From positions 1-64,000 of the forward strand of contig JALHQT010000010.1 of NCBI GenBank assembly GCA_022841825.1: DNA of 64,000 nt, read 5' to 3'. Numbering within the stretch: the stretch's first letter is position 1; each line of letters starts with the position of its first letter. The notes below the pieces were generated by a model. That model saw only the letters and a list, made by a program, of their open reading frames with translations, was not told the origin of the DNA and made no database searches. This DNA comes from Anaerolineae bacterium (GTDB lineage Bacteria > Chloroflexota > Anaerolineae > Aggregatilineales > Phototrophicaceae). Below, piece by piece: positions 56,976 through 64,000 of this stretch. The translations under genes were made by a program, and so were the position numbers.

Positions 56976-58565
56976 ATGATCATTGGCATCGACATTCTCT
57001 CCTTTCTCGTGTTCTTCCCGGCGATTGCGGCGCTCATCGTGCTGATCCTGCCGCAGAACCGCATCCTGGCACGGTGGGTGGCGCTCCTGTTCGCGACCAT
57101 CATCACCGGCGTCAGCGTGGCGGTCTACGCGGCGTACAACACGGCGACCCCCGGCTTCCAGTTCGTGATGCAGCAGGAATGGTTCGAGGTGCTGGGCGCA
57201 AGCTGGCACATCGGCATCGACGGCATCAGCGCGTCGATGATCCTGCTGACGGGCATCCTCGCGCCGCTGGCAGTGCTCATCTCATGGGAAATCGAAGATC
57301 GCGTCAACACGCATCTGGCGCTGGTGCTGTTCTTCGTCACCGGCTGTATGGGCACGTTCGTGGCGCTCGACCTGATGATCTTCTTCATCTTCTACGAACT
57401 GAGCCTCGTGCCGATGTACTTCCTCATCAACCAGTGGGGAGGACCCAACCGCCGCTACGCATCGACCAAGTTCTTCATCTACTCGATGGGCGGCACGCTG
57501 GGGATGCTGCTGGCGACGCAGCTCATCGGCATTACGATGGGCACCTTCGACATCGTGACGCTGACGCAGAACTGGCCCGCCTTCGCAGGCGACCCGACCA
57601 ACGCGACCTTCCTCGGCATCAGCGTCAGCACCGTCAAGGCGCTGGCATTCCTGGGCTTCTTCATCGCCTTCTGCATCAAGGTGCCCGTGTGGCCCTTCCA
57701 CACCTGGCTGCCCGACGCGCACAGCGAAGCGCCGACCGCCGGGTCGATGCTGCTGGCGGGCGTCATGCTCAAGCTGGGCGCGTATGGCTTCCTGCGCCTC
57801 GTCATCCCGCTCTTCCCCGATGTGTGGGTCGAGCCGATCAACTTCCTCGGCTTCCTGGAGACCAACTGGGCGGGCATCTTCGCCTTCCTGGCGCTGCTCG
57901 GCATCGTGCTGGGCGCGTTCGCCGCCTTCGGGCAGACGGACATCAAGCGCCTGGTCGCCTACAGCTCGGTCAATCACATGGGCTTCGTGGCGTTGGGCAT
58001 CGCGGTGACGGCGCTGGTCTACGGGCAGGCGTATGTCAACGGCGACAGCGCGCACATGATGGACGCCATCATGGCGACCAACGGCGCAGTCCTGCAAATG
58101 TTCAATCACGGGCTGTCGTCGGCGGGCATGTTCTTGCTGGCGGGCGCGATTTACCACAAGACGCATACGCGCGATATGACGCAGTTCGGCGGTCTGTGGG
58201 TGCGCGCGCCCATCTACGGCGGCATCTTCATCTTCATGAGCATGGCGAGCCTGGGGCTGCCGGGTCTGAACGGCTTCGTCAGCGAATTCCTGGTCGTGCG
58301 CGGCTCGTGGCCCGTCTACACTGTCCTGACGCTGATCGCCATGATCGGCTTGCTCTTCACCGGCTCGTACATCCTCAAGGGCATTCGCGGCGTCCTGCAG
58401 GGTCCTTTCAACATGAACTGGGCGGGCACGCGCCTGGAGATTGAAGCGCGTGAGGTCATCGCCGTTGCGCCGCTGATGGTGTTGATCCTGCTGACAGGTT
58501 TAGCGCCGAACTGGATACTTTCGGTCATCAATGCGACAGTCACGAGCTGGCTGGGCGGCGTCTAA
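56976..58565 (+). CDS. nuoM: NADH-quinone oxidoreductase subunit M, first copy
   Basis: A 529-aa ND4 homologue with 14 membrane helices. All the usual charged channel residues are present: FIFYELSLVPMYFLI (Glu), FCIKVPVWPFHTWLPDAHSEAPTAGS (TM7 Lys), GVMLKLGAYGFLR (TM8 Lys) and GFVSEFLVV (TM12 Glu). It is a canonical antiporter-like proton pump. A second nuoM follows after only 11 bp. Confidence 0.93.
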   Translation: MIIGIDILSFLVFFPAIAALIVLILPQNRILARWVALLFATIITGVSVAVYAAYNTATPGFQFVMQQEWFEVLGASWHIGIDGISASMILLTGILAPLAVLISWEIEDRVNTHLALVLFFVTGCMGTFVALDLMIFFIFYELSLVPMYFLINQWGGPNRRYASTKFFIYSMGGTLGMLLATQLIGITMGTFDIVTLTQNWPAFAGDPTNATFLGISVSTVKALAFLGFFIAFCIKVPVWPFHTWLPDAHSEAPTAGSMLLAGVMLKLGAYGFLRLVIPLFPDVWVEPINFLGFLETNWAGIFAFLALLGIVLGAFAAFGQTDIKRLVAYSSVNHMGFVALGIAVTALVYGQAYVNGDSAHMMDAIMATNGAVLQMFNHGLSSAGMFLLAGAIYHKTHTRDMTQFGGLWVRAPIYGGIFIFMSMASLGLPGLNGFVSEFLVVRGSWPVYTVLTLIAMIGLLFTGSYILKGIRGVLQGPFNMNWAGTRLEIEAREVIAVAPLMVLILLTGLAPNWILSVINATVTSWLGGV

Positions 58566-58576
58566 AGGGGCAGTTC

Positions 58577-60256
58577 ATGGAAGCAATTGGTTTTCCGGTA
58601 CTCAGTCTGATCATCTTCGTCCCGATTGTGGCGGCGGTGATCATCCTGTTCCTCAACAAGGAGCAGCGCGATCTCGCGCGCGGCATCGCCATCACGGCGG
58701 CTGCCGTCTGCTTCGCCTTGAGTCTGTTCGTCTACGTCACCTACAACAACAATGTGGATGCCATCGTCGCCGAGCAGGAGCTGTTGCAGCAGGCGGACGG
58801 CGCGGGGCAGGCAACGGACCAGTTTGAGGCGTCCGTCGCGTTTGAAGAGCGCATCGACTGGATGCCCTCGCTTGGCATCAGCTATCACCTGGGCGTGGAT
58901 GGCTTGAGCGTGCCGATGGTCTTGCTGACGGGGATGGTCGCCGTCACAGGCGTGCTGATCTCGTGGCGCATCGAAGACCGCACGCGCGAATTCATGGCAT
59001 TCTTCCTTCTGCTGGTCGCGGGTGTCTTCGGCGTCTTTGTCTCACTCGATTTGTTTGTGCTCTTCTTCTTCTACGAACTCGCCATCTTCCCGATGTACCT
59101 GCTGATCGCAACCTGGGGCTGGGTCAAGCTGCGCGAATACGCGGCGATGAAGCTGACGCTGTATATCCTGATCGGGTCGGTCATCTCGCTGGTTGGCGTG
59201 ATCGCCATGTACTTCGTGGCGGGCAACTTCTTCACGACTAACCCCGACCTGCTGCCCGTCGGCGACAGCGCCTTCAGCTTTGGCATCGCGCACATGATGC
59301 GCGCGTCGGAACTCGGCGCGTTCAGCATCCCGGTGCTGGGCGACATCTCGTTCTCGAACGCCTGGTTCCCCTTCATCTTCCTCGGCTTCGCGGTGCTGGC
59401 GGGTATCTTCCCGTTCCACAACTGGTCGCCGGATGGTCACGTCGCCGCCCCGACCGCCGTCTCGATGATCCACGCGGGCGTGCTGATGAAGCTCGGCGCA
59501 TTCGCGGCACTGCGCGTCGGCGTGCAGCTCCTGCCGGACGGCGCACATACGCATATGCCCTGGATCGTCTTCCTCACGCTGATCAACGTCGTCTACGGGG
59601 CGTTCATCGCCTTCCGCCAGCGCGACTTCAAGTACGTGATCGGTTTCTCGTCCGTCTCGCACATGGGTCTGGTGTCGATGGGCTTCGCCACGATGAACCT
59701 GACGGGCATGACGGGCGCGGGCTTGCAGATGTTCTCGCACGGCGCGATGACGGCACTCTTCTTCGGCTGCGTCGGCATGGTCTACGACCGGGCGCACACG
59801 CGCGACATCCCCAGCCTGGGCGGGTTTGCGAAGGTGATGCCCTGGGTGGCGTTCGCCTTCATTGTCGGTGGTCTGACGAGTATGGGGATGCCGGGGTTAA
59901 GCGGCTTCGTCGCCGAGTTCCCGATCTTCGCGGGCATGTGGGAAGCATCGGAGCAGATCAGTCTGACCATCGGCTCGTTCACGCTGACGAACTACTATTC
60001 GGTCATCGTCATCCTGAGCGCGCTTGGCATCGTCATCACGGCAGCCTACGTGCTGCGGGTGACGGGGCAGGTCTTCATGGGCGAGTTCAACCGCGAAAAG
60101 TACCCGGACGTGGACGACATCACGGTGCGTGAGCGCTTCATCCTGGTCTTCCTCGCCTCGCCGCTGGTCATCATCGGCATATTCCCGACTGTAATGGCAC
60201 CAATGCTGGAGACAGGCTTCCGCCCGGTGCTGGCGATCCTTGGAATAGGAGTATAA
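58577..60256 (+). CDS. nuoM: NADH-quinone oxidoreductase subunit M, second copy
   Basis: A 559-aa ND4-type protein, clearly diverged from the first. It keeps FFFYELAIFPMYLLI (Glu), GVLMKLGAFAALR (TM8 Lys) and GFVAEFPIF (TM12 Glu). In the TM7 position that normally carries lysine (FAIKxPxxPFH) it reads FAVLAGIFPFHNW, so that lysine is replaced by Leu274. It also reads SPDGH where others have LPDAH. It is predicted to be an extra antiporter-like module of an extended membrane arm. GTG of nuoN follows after 3 bp, and SD sites link all of these genes. Confidence 0.9.
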   Translation: MEAIGFPVLSLIIFVPIVAAVIILFLNKEQRDLARGIAITAAAVCFALSLFVYVTYNNNVDAIVAEQELLQQADGAGQATDQFEASVAFEERIDWMPSLGISYHLGVDGLSVPMVLLTGMVAVTGVLISWRIEDRTREFMAFFLLLVAGVFGVFVSLDLFVLFFFYELAIFPMYLLIATWGWVKLREYAAMKLTLYILIGSVISLVGVIAMYFVAGNFFTTNPDLLPVGDSAFSFGIAHMMRASELGAFSIPVLGDISFSNAWFPFIFLGFAVLAGIFPFHNWSPDGHVAAPTAVSMIHAGVLMKLGAFAALRVGVQLLPDGAHTHMPWIVFLTLINVVYGAFIAFRQRDFKYVIGFSSVSHMGLVSMGFATMNLTGMTGAGLQMFSHGAMTALFFGCVGMVYDRAHTRDIPSLGGFAKVMPWVAFAFIVGGLTSMGMPGLSGFVAEFPIFAGMWEASEQISLTIGSFTLTNYYSVIVILSALGIVITAAYVLRVTGQVFMGEFNREKYPDVDDITVRERFILVFLASPLVIIGIFPTVMAPMLETGFRPVLAILGIGV

Positions 60257-60259
60257 CTG

Positions 60260-61822
60260 GTGAACTCAGGTTTCGATTTTCTCGCCAGTCTGCCGGCAAT
60301 CGCGCCGGAAGTCGGGCTGACGATCCTCGCGATCGTCATCCTGTTCCTCGATCTGCGCCTGCAGGAGAGCCAGCGCCGCAATCTCGCCATCGTGACGGGC
60401 GTCGGCATGTTCGGGATCGCGATCCTCTACCTGCTGCTCTGGTTCCCAGTCCCTCTCTCCACCGCGCCCGCCGATGCCATCATCGGCGTGACCGCGCCGC
60501 AGAGCCTGGGCGCATTCGAGGGCTTGTACTGGGGCGGCATGATCCGTCATGATAGCCTGGCGCAAATCTTCAAGGTCATGATCCTGTGCGGCGGCGCGCT
60601 GACGGCGCTGATGGCTGCCGATACCAAGACACTCGGTCGCAAAGGTGAGTTCTACCTGATCGTGATCGTCTCGTCGCTCGGCGGCTGTTTGATCGCAGGG
60701 GCGACCGACCTGATCATGGTCTTCCTCGGTCTCGAAACGATGACCATCCCGCTCTATGTGCTGGCGGCGTTCAACCGCAACGACAAGCGCTCGCCGGAAA
60801 GCGGCATGAAGTACTTCCTGTTCGGCTCGTTCGCCTCGGCGATCCTGCTGTACGGTCTCAGCCTGCTCTACGGCTTCGCAGGGACGACCAGCCTGCCCGG
60901 CATCGCGTCATACCTCAACAGCGAGGCATTCGGCGCGCATCCCTTCGCCGTGCTGGTCTCGCTGACGCTGATCATCGTCGGCTTCGGCTTCAAGATCAGC
61001 GCCGCGCCGTTCCACTTCTGGACGCCAGACGTGTACGAAGGCGCGCCGACACCCGTCACCGCCTTCCTGAGCGTCTCGAGCAAGGCGGCAAGCTTCGCGC
61101 TGCTGCTGCGCTTCCTGCTCGCGGTCTTCCCGGCTGGGTTGGTCATCGGCGGCATCACCATCCCCGATTTCTGGGCACAGCTCGTCACGGCGCTCGCCGT
61201 TATTTCGATGCTGCTCGGCAACATCGTCGCGCTGGCGCAGCGCAACATCAAGCGTATGCTGGCGTACTCGTCGATTGCCCAGGCGGGCTACACGCTGATC
61301 GGCATCGCGGCGCTCCAGGGCGCGCCGGAGACCAGCGTGGCGGCGATCAGCTTCTACATGTTCATGTATACCTTCACCAACATCCTGGCGTTCGCGGTCG
61401 TCGTCATCTTCTCCGAAGCGACCGGCAGCGAGGAGATCAAGGACCTGGCGGGTCTCAGCCGTCGCAGCCCCTGGCTGGCACTGACGATGACGATTGGCTT
61501 GCTCTCGCTGGCGGGCGTGCCGCCGGCGGCGGGCTTCTTCGGCAAGTTCTTCCTCTTCCAGGCAGCGGTCGAAGCCGGGTTGGTGTGGATCGCCATCCTC
61601 GGCGTGCTGATGTCGATTGTGGCGCTCTACTACTACCTGACCGTCGTCAAAGTCATGTACGTCGATCATGGTGTGGACGAAGACAAGCCGATCCCCGTTT
61701 CCTCGACGGTCGGTTGGGTACTCGGTCTGTCGTCACTGGCAGTCGTGCTGCTGGGGACATTCGCGGTGACGCCCGTGTTCGATTGGGCGCTGCGCGGTTT
61801 CCCGTCGTTGTTCGGGTCGTGA
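60260..61822 (+). CDS. nuoN: NADH-quinone oxidoreductase subunit N
   Basis: A 520-aa ND2 homologue with 14 helices. GFGFKISAAPFHFWTPDVYEGAPTPVTAFLSVSSKAASF carries the conserved lysines; LVFLGLETMTIPLYVLAAF holds the Glu; AGFFGKFFLFQAAV holds the TM12 Lys. It starts with GTG 60260 behind TAGGAG. It ends the nuo genes; no nuoI, nuoB-D or nuoE-G are in the window. Confidence 0.93.
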   Translation: MNSGFDFLASLPAIAPEVGLTILAIVILFLDLRLQESQRRNLAIVTGVGMFGIAILYLLLWFPVPLSTAPADAIIGVTAPQSLGAFEGLYWGGMIRHDSLAQIFKVMILCGGALTALMAADTKTLGRKGEFYLIVIVSSLGGCLIAGATDLIMVFLGLETMTIPLYVLAAFNRNDKRSPESGMKYFLFGSFASAILLYGLSLLYGFAGTTSLPGIASYLNSEAFGAHPFAVLVSLTLIIVGFGFKISAAPFHFWTPDVYEGAPTPVTAFLSVSSKAASFALLLRFLLAVFPAGLVIGGITIPDFWAQLVTALAVISMLLGNIVALAQRNIKRMLAYSSIAQAGYTLIGIAALQGAPETSVAAISFYMFMYTFTNILAFAVVVIFSEATGSEEIKDLAGLSRRSPWLALTMTIGLLSLAGVPPAAGFFGKFFLFQAAVEAGLVWIAILGVLMSIVALYYYLTVVKVMYVDHGVDEDKPIPVSSTVGWVLGLSSLAVVLLGTFAVTPVFDWALRGFPSLFGS

Positions 61823-61845
61823 GGGGTGCGGGCGATGACATGGCG

Positions 61846-61870
61846 GGCGGACCCATGTGTCCGCCCCTAC
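61846..61870. repeat. GTAGGG-family palindrome between nuoN and atpI-like gene
   Basis: GGCGGACCCATGTGTCCGCCCCTAC (61846-61870), the same core as the units at 2167-2278 and 16959-16989. It is 24 bp after the nuoN stop, the expected position for a transcription-boundary hairpin between the nuo and atp units. Confidence 0.6.
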
Positions 61871-61934
61871 GCCCAATCTGCATGGGCAAGGTGAGGGGGC
61901 AGGTTTTTTCATCGCTTTCTCACGTTTTGCGTGG

Positions 61935-61964
61935 TTGGGATTTTGATAGTGCTTGTGATAAAAT
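61935..61964 (+). promoter_or_regulatory. Candidate promoter for the atp genes, possibly leaderless
   Basis: TTGGGA (61935-61940), 18-nt spacer, TAAAAT (61959-61964). The -10 ends 6 nt before ATG 61971, so transcription would start at or near the A of the start codon. This fits the lack of any ribosome-binding site. Prediction only. Confidence 0.35.
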
Positions 61965-61970
61965 TCGCTA

Positions 61971-62276
61971 ATGTCGATGCAAGAATCAGACAGTAAACGA
62001 TCTCAGCGTGTTGCTAACCTTGCGTTGGCAGCCCTGGCAGCCCAAAGCGGCTGCCTCACGTTGGTCTTGGTGGTGGGTTCCCTGCTCGCCGGTTTGTGGC
62101 TGGATGCGCAGTTCGGACAGCGTGGACCCTTCACCATCGGACTGCTGCTTCTGAGCATACCAGTGAGCTTATTTTTGATGGTTCGGGTCGCATTGGGTGC
62201 TATCAAGCGTATTCAGCCCCCGCCCAGGAGCAACTCGTCCCAGCAGTATTCGGACGAAGAGGAGGAGTTACGTTGA
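61971..62276 (+). CDS. AtpZ/AtpI-type Fo accessory protein
   Basis: A 101-aa protein with two membrane helices (AALAAQSGCLTLVLVVGSLLAGLWLD; PFTIGLLLLSIPVSLFLMVRVALGAI) and an acidic C-terminus (SDEEEELR), the usual layout of the AtpZ/AtpI family that precedes atpB and helps assemble the c-ring or import Mg. ATG 61971 has no ribosome-binding site (ATG 61977 is an alternative). It is followed 37 bp later by atpB. Confidence 0.83.
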   Translation: MSMQESDSKRSQRVANLALAALAAQSGCLTLVLVVGSLLAGLWLDAQFGQRGPFTIGLLLLSIPVSLFLMVRVALGAIKRIQPPPRSNSSQQYSDEEEELR

Positions 62277-62313
62277 GAGACGCGCGACAACGTCTTTGTA
62301 AAGGAGTGCGCCA

Positions 62314-63630
62314 ATGAACGCAACCGTTCGTGGCTTAATGATCTTTGGCGGTTTGGTGCTGTTCATTGCGGCGTGCGCGTGGCTGACCTTCAGCTTCCTG
62401 CCTAGCAACAATGTGTCGGTCGCCGTCCCCGTCATCACCGTCCCAGGCGAGTCGTTCGGCGGCGCGCTGCCCGATGATCCGGCGTATGGCGTGCAGAACT
62501 TCCTGGGCGGGTGGACGAACACCTTCCTGGCGATGCTGCTTGCCGACGCGCTGGTCATCATCTTCGCCCTCTGGGCGCGCAGCAGCTCCAAGAATTGGAC
62601 CCGCGAAGTGCCGACCCGCATCCAGGGCTGGGCAGAGTTGCTCGGCAACTTCATCTATTCGCAGGTGCAGAACTTCGCCGGGCGCAAGCCGCTGGCGCTG
62701 AACTGGCTCTTCCCGCTCGCGGCGACGATCTTCGTCTTCCTGCTGGCGGTCAACTGGATGAAGCTGCTGCCCGGCATCGAGTCGGTCGGCGTCATCCACT
62801 GCGCGCACGGCGGCTTCACGGGCTACCCCGCGATCAAGCTGAATGACGGCGCGTATCAGCTCTATGTCGATAGCCCGCTGAACTCCGGCGTCGGCGCGAC
62901 CGAAGAGAGCTATCACGACTGCGAGCACTACAAGGAACACCCGGAAGAACGCCCATCGAGCGAAGAAAAGGGCGCGATGGTCGAACTGCTGGCGGAAGAA
63001 GAAGCGGTGCTGCGTGAACAGCTCACCGCCGAAGGCATCACCGATGCTGCCGAGATTGACACGCGCGTCAATGCGCTGCGCCTCGAAGTCATCGAAACCG
63101 CCTACCCGCACGCCACGCTGCCGCTCTCTCCCGAGCAGTTGAAGGAAGGCGCGCTGCCTTACATCTTCGCCGTCACGCCGTATGTGCGTGGTGGTTCGAC
63201 AGACCTCAACCTGACGCTCGGTCTGGCGCTGGTCGCCTTCTTCGCCTTCCAGGTCTTCGGCGTCGCGGCGCAGGGTCCGGCGTACTTCATGAAGTTCATC
63301 AACGTCAATGCGTTGGGCAACATTCAGAAGAAGCCGCTGGGGGCGATTGACTTCATCGTCGGCTTGATCGAGATCATCTCCGAAATCGGGAAGATCATCT
63401 CGCTTGCCTTCCGTCTATTTGGCAATATGTTCGCGGGCGGTATTTTGCTGGCGGTTATGTCATTCCTGGTCGCCTTCATCGTCCCAGCGATCTTCATCGG
63501 TCTGGAAGTCATCATCACGACGATCCAGGCGCTGGTGTTCGCCATTCTCACAATTGTGTTCTCGGCGCAGGCGATGGAAGGTCATCACGGCGACGACGAG
63601 CATCACGAGGAACACGCGGAAGCGCACTAA
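62314..63630 (+). CDS. atpB: ATP synthase Fo subunit a, with large extracellular insertion
   Basis: A 438-aa protein; usual length is 240-300. The catalytic half-channel region is present: GKIISLAFRLFGNMFAGGILL (conserved Arg about 368) and the usual SxDLNLTLGLAL, with VITTIQALVFAILTIVFSAQA at the end. Between NWMKLLPGIESVG and TPYVRGGSTDLN lies an insertion of about 130 residues (about 158-288). It is highly charged with two cysteines (about 163 and 203) and falls in the loop that faces outward in E. coli. The C-terminus is His/Glu rich (GHHGDDEHHEEHAEAH). It forms the proton path beside the c-ring. Confidence 0.92.
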   Translation: MNATVRGLMIFGGLVLFIAACAWLTFSFLPSNNVSVAVPVITVPGESFGGALPDDPAYGVQNFLGGWTNTFLAMLLADALVIIFALWARSSSKNWTREVPTRIQGWAELLGNFIYSQVQNFAGRKPLALNWLFPLAATIFVFLLAVNWMKLLPGIESVGVIHCAHGGFTGYPAIKLNDGAYQLYVDSPLNSGVGATEESYHDCEHYKEHPEERPSSEEKGAMVELLAEEEAVLREQLTAEGITDAAEIDTRVNALRLEVIETAYPHATLPLSPEQLKEGALPYIFAVTPYVRGGSTDLNLTLGLALVAFFAFQVFGVAAQGPAYFMKFINVNALGNIQKKPLGAIDFIVGLIEIISEIGKIISLAFRLFGNMFAGGILLAVMSFLVAFIVPAIFIGLEVIITTIQALVFAILTIVFSAQAMEGHHGDDEHHEEHAEAH

Positions 63631-63633
63631 TTC

Positions 63634-63700
63634 GTGCGCGGTGCGACGTGCGACGTGCGAAACGACTGTCGTTCGCACCACACTCTACGCACACTGCACC
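63634..63700. repeat. Imperfect inverted repeat before atpE
   Basis: GTGCGCGGTGCGACGTGCGACGTGCGAA and a degenerate complementary right side (TTCGCACCACACTCTACGCACACTGCAC). It belongs to the same type as the perfect 21-bp repeat at 27682-27741 (GTGCGTGGTGCGGAGTGCGAA). It is in the 137-bp gap between atpB and atpE. Confidence 0.5.
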
Positions 63701-63767
63701 TGAAGGTGCATCACGCTCTGAACGTTTGAACTTGAGTACATCTACGCAAATCTAAGGAGAGAGTTCG

Positions 63768-63998
63768 ATGGAATTGGAAGTTGGTCTGAAGGCAATCGGC
63801 GCTGGTCTCGCGATGGTCGGCGCTTTTGGTCCTGGCATCGGTATCGGTCTGCTGGTGCAGGGTGCAATGCAGGGCATCAGCCGTAACCCGGATGCAGCGG
63901 GTCAGATCCAGGCGAACATGATTCTCGGTATCGTGTTCACCGAAGCGATCTCGATTTACGCGCTCGTCGTCGCCCTCATCATCCTCTTCGTGCTTTAG
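63768..63998 (+). CDS. atpE: ATP synthase Fo subunit c
   Basis: A 76-aa protein, two helices forming a hairpin: GLAMVGAFGPGIGIGLLVQGAMQGISRNPDA, then MILGIVFTEAISIYALVVALIILF. The proton-carrying Glu is residue 59. The Na-site residues are absent (Ala rather than Ser/Thr after the Glu; no Gln in helix one), so a proton-driven ring is predicted. It starts at 63768 with AAGGAGAG upstream. The window ends 2 bp after its stop. Confidence 0.95.
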   Translation: MELEVGLKAIGAGLAMVGAFGPGIGIGLLVQGAMQGISRNPDAAGQIQANMILGIVFTEAISIYALVVALIILFVL

Positions 63999-64000
63999 CC

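Noticed and set aside
1-64000. tRNA genes and riboswitches
   Set aside because: I looked through the intergenic gaps and saw no cloverleaf with a GTTCRA arm and no known aptamer core; a tRNAscan and Rfam search would settle it.

Overview
The window looks like chromosomal DNA of a GC-rich (about 60%) bacterium, most likely Chloroflexota and probably Anaerolineae. The basis is gene content and style: DUF4874/DUF4832, DUF2277, HerA-like ATPase, TIR-FGE and FHA-TIR fusions, tandem nuoM genes next to an atp operon, and many short intergenic palindromes. Only the 3' part of a 5S rRNA is present, with no 16S or 23S, so the taxonomy is inference.

Layout. 1-330: 3' end of 5S rRNA, its terminator and a MITE-like palindrome. 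330-10.4 kb: tyrosine phosphatase, PhzF protein, HerA-like ATPase, an AT-richer coiled-coil protein, a DUF4874/DUF4832 secreted protein, and a TPR protein lying between two 133-bp direct repeats. 10.4-23.8 kb: small accessory and metabolic genes (TIR-FGE gene split by an in-frame amber codon, truncated cupin, alpha/beta hydrolase, DUF1801, DinB, HhH, DUF2277, EamA, WYL regulator, VOC, BtrH-like, ICMT-like, thiazoline carboxylate hydrolase-like, YkgJ, YdeI, glycosyltransferase). 24.0-27.1 kb: glycogen phosphorylase divergent from a CBM48 protein. 27.1-35.5 kb: B-box membrane protein, a tiny promoter-ORF-terminator unit, leuS carrying an in-frame palindrome, a secreted protein, DedA and an FHA-FHA-TIR protein. 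35.7-51.4 kb: secreted hydrolases, a PknB-type kinase, a second amber-split gene (FMN reductase) and several regulator/membrane-protein pairs (TetR, XRE, PadR). 51.8-64.0 kb: an energy island with complex I membrane-arm genes nuoA-H-J-K-L-M-M2-N followed by atpI-, atpB- and atpE-type genes.

How it fits together. The last 12 kb encodes the proton-pumping arm of complex I and the start of the Fo sector of ATP synthase, one energy-coupling block. The hydrophilic complex I subunits (B, C, D, E, F, G, I) are not in the window. Two NuoM-type subunits in tandem suggest an extended (2M-type) complex I, and the second copy has lost one conserved pumping lysine. NuoL and AtpB carry unusual hydrophilic insertions.

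Repeats. Across the window there are about 17 short palindromes with nearly constant GTAGGG ends and variable but self-complementary cores. They sit just after stop codons, sometimes supply the stop codon, and in one case lie in frame inside leuS. Two copies of a separate MITE-like palindrome, and several other inverted-repeat families, are also present.
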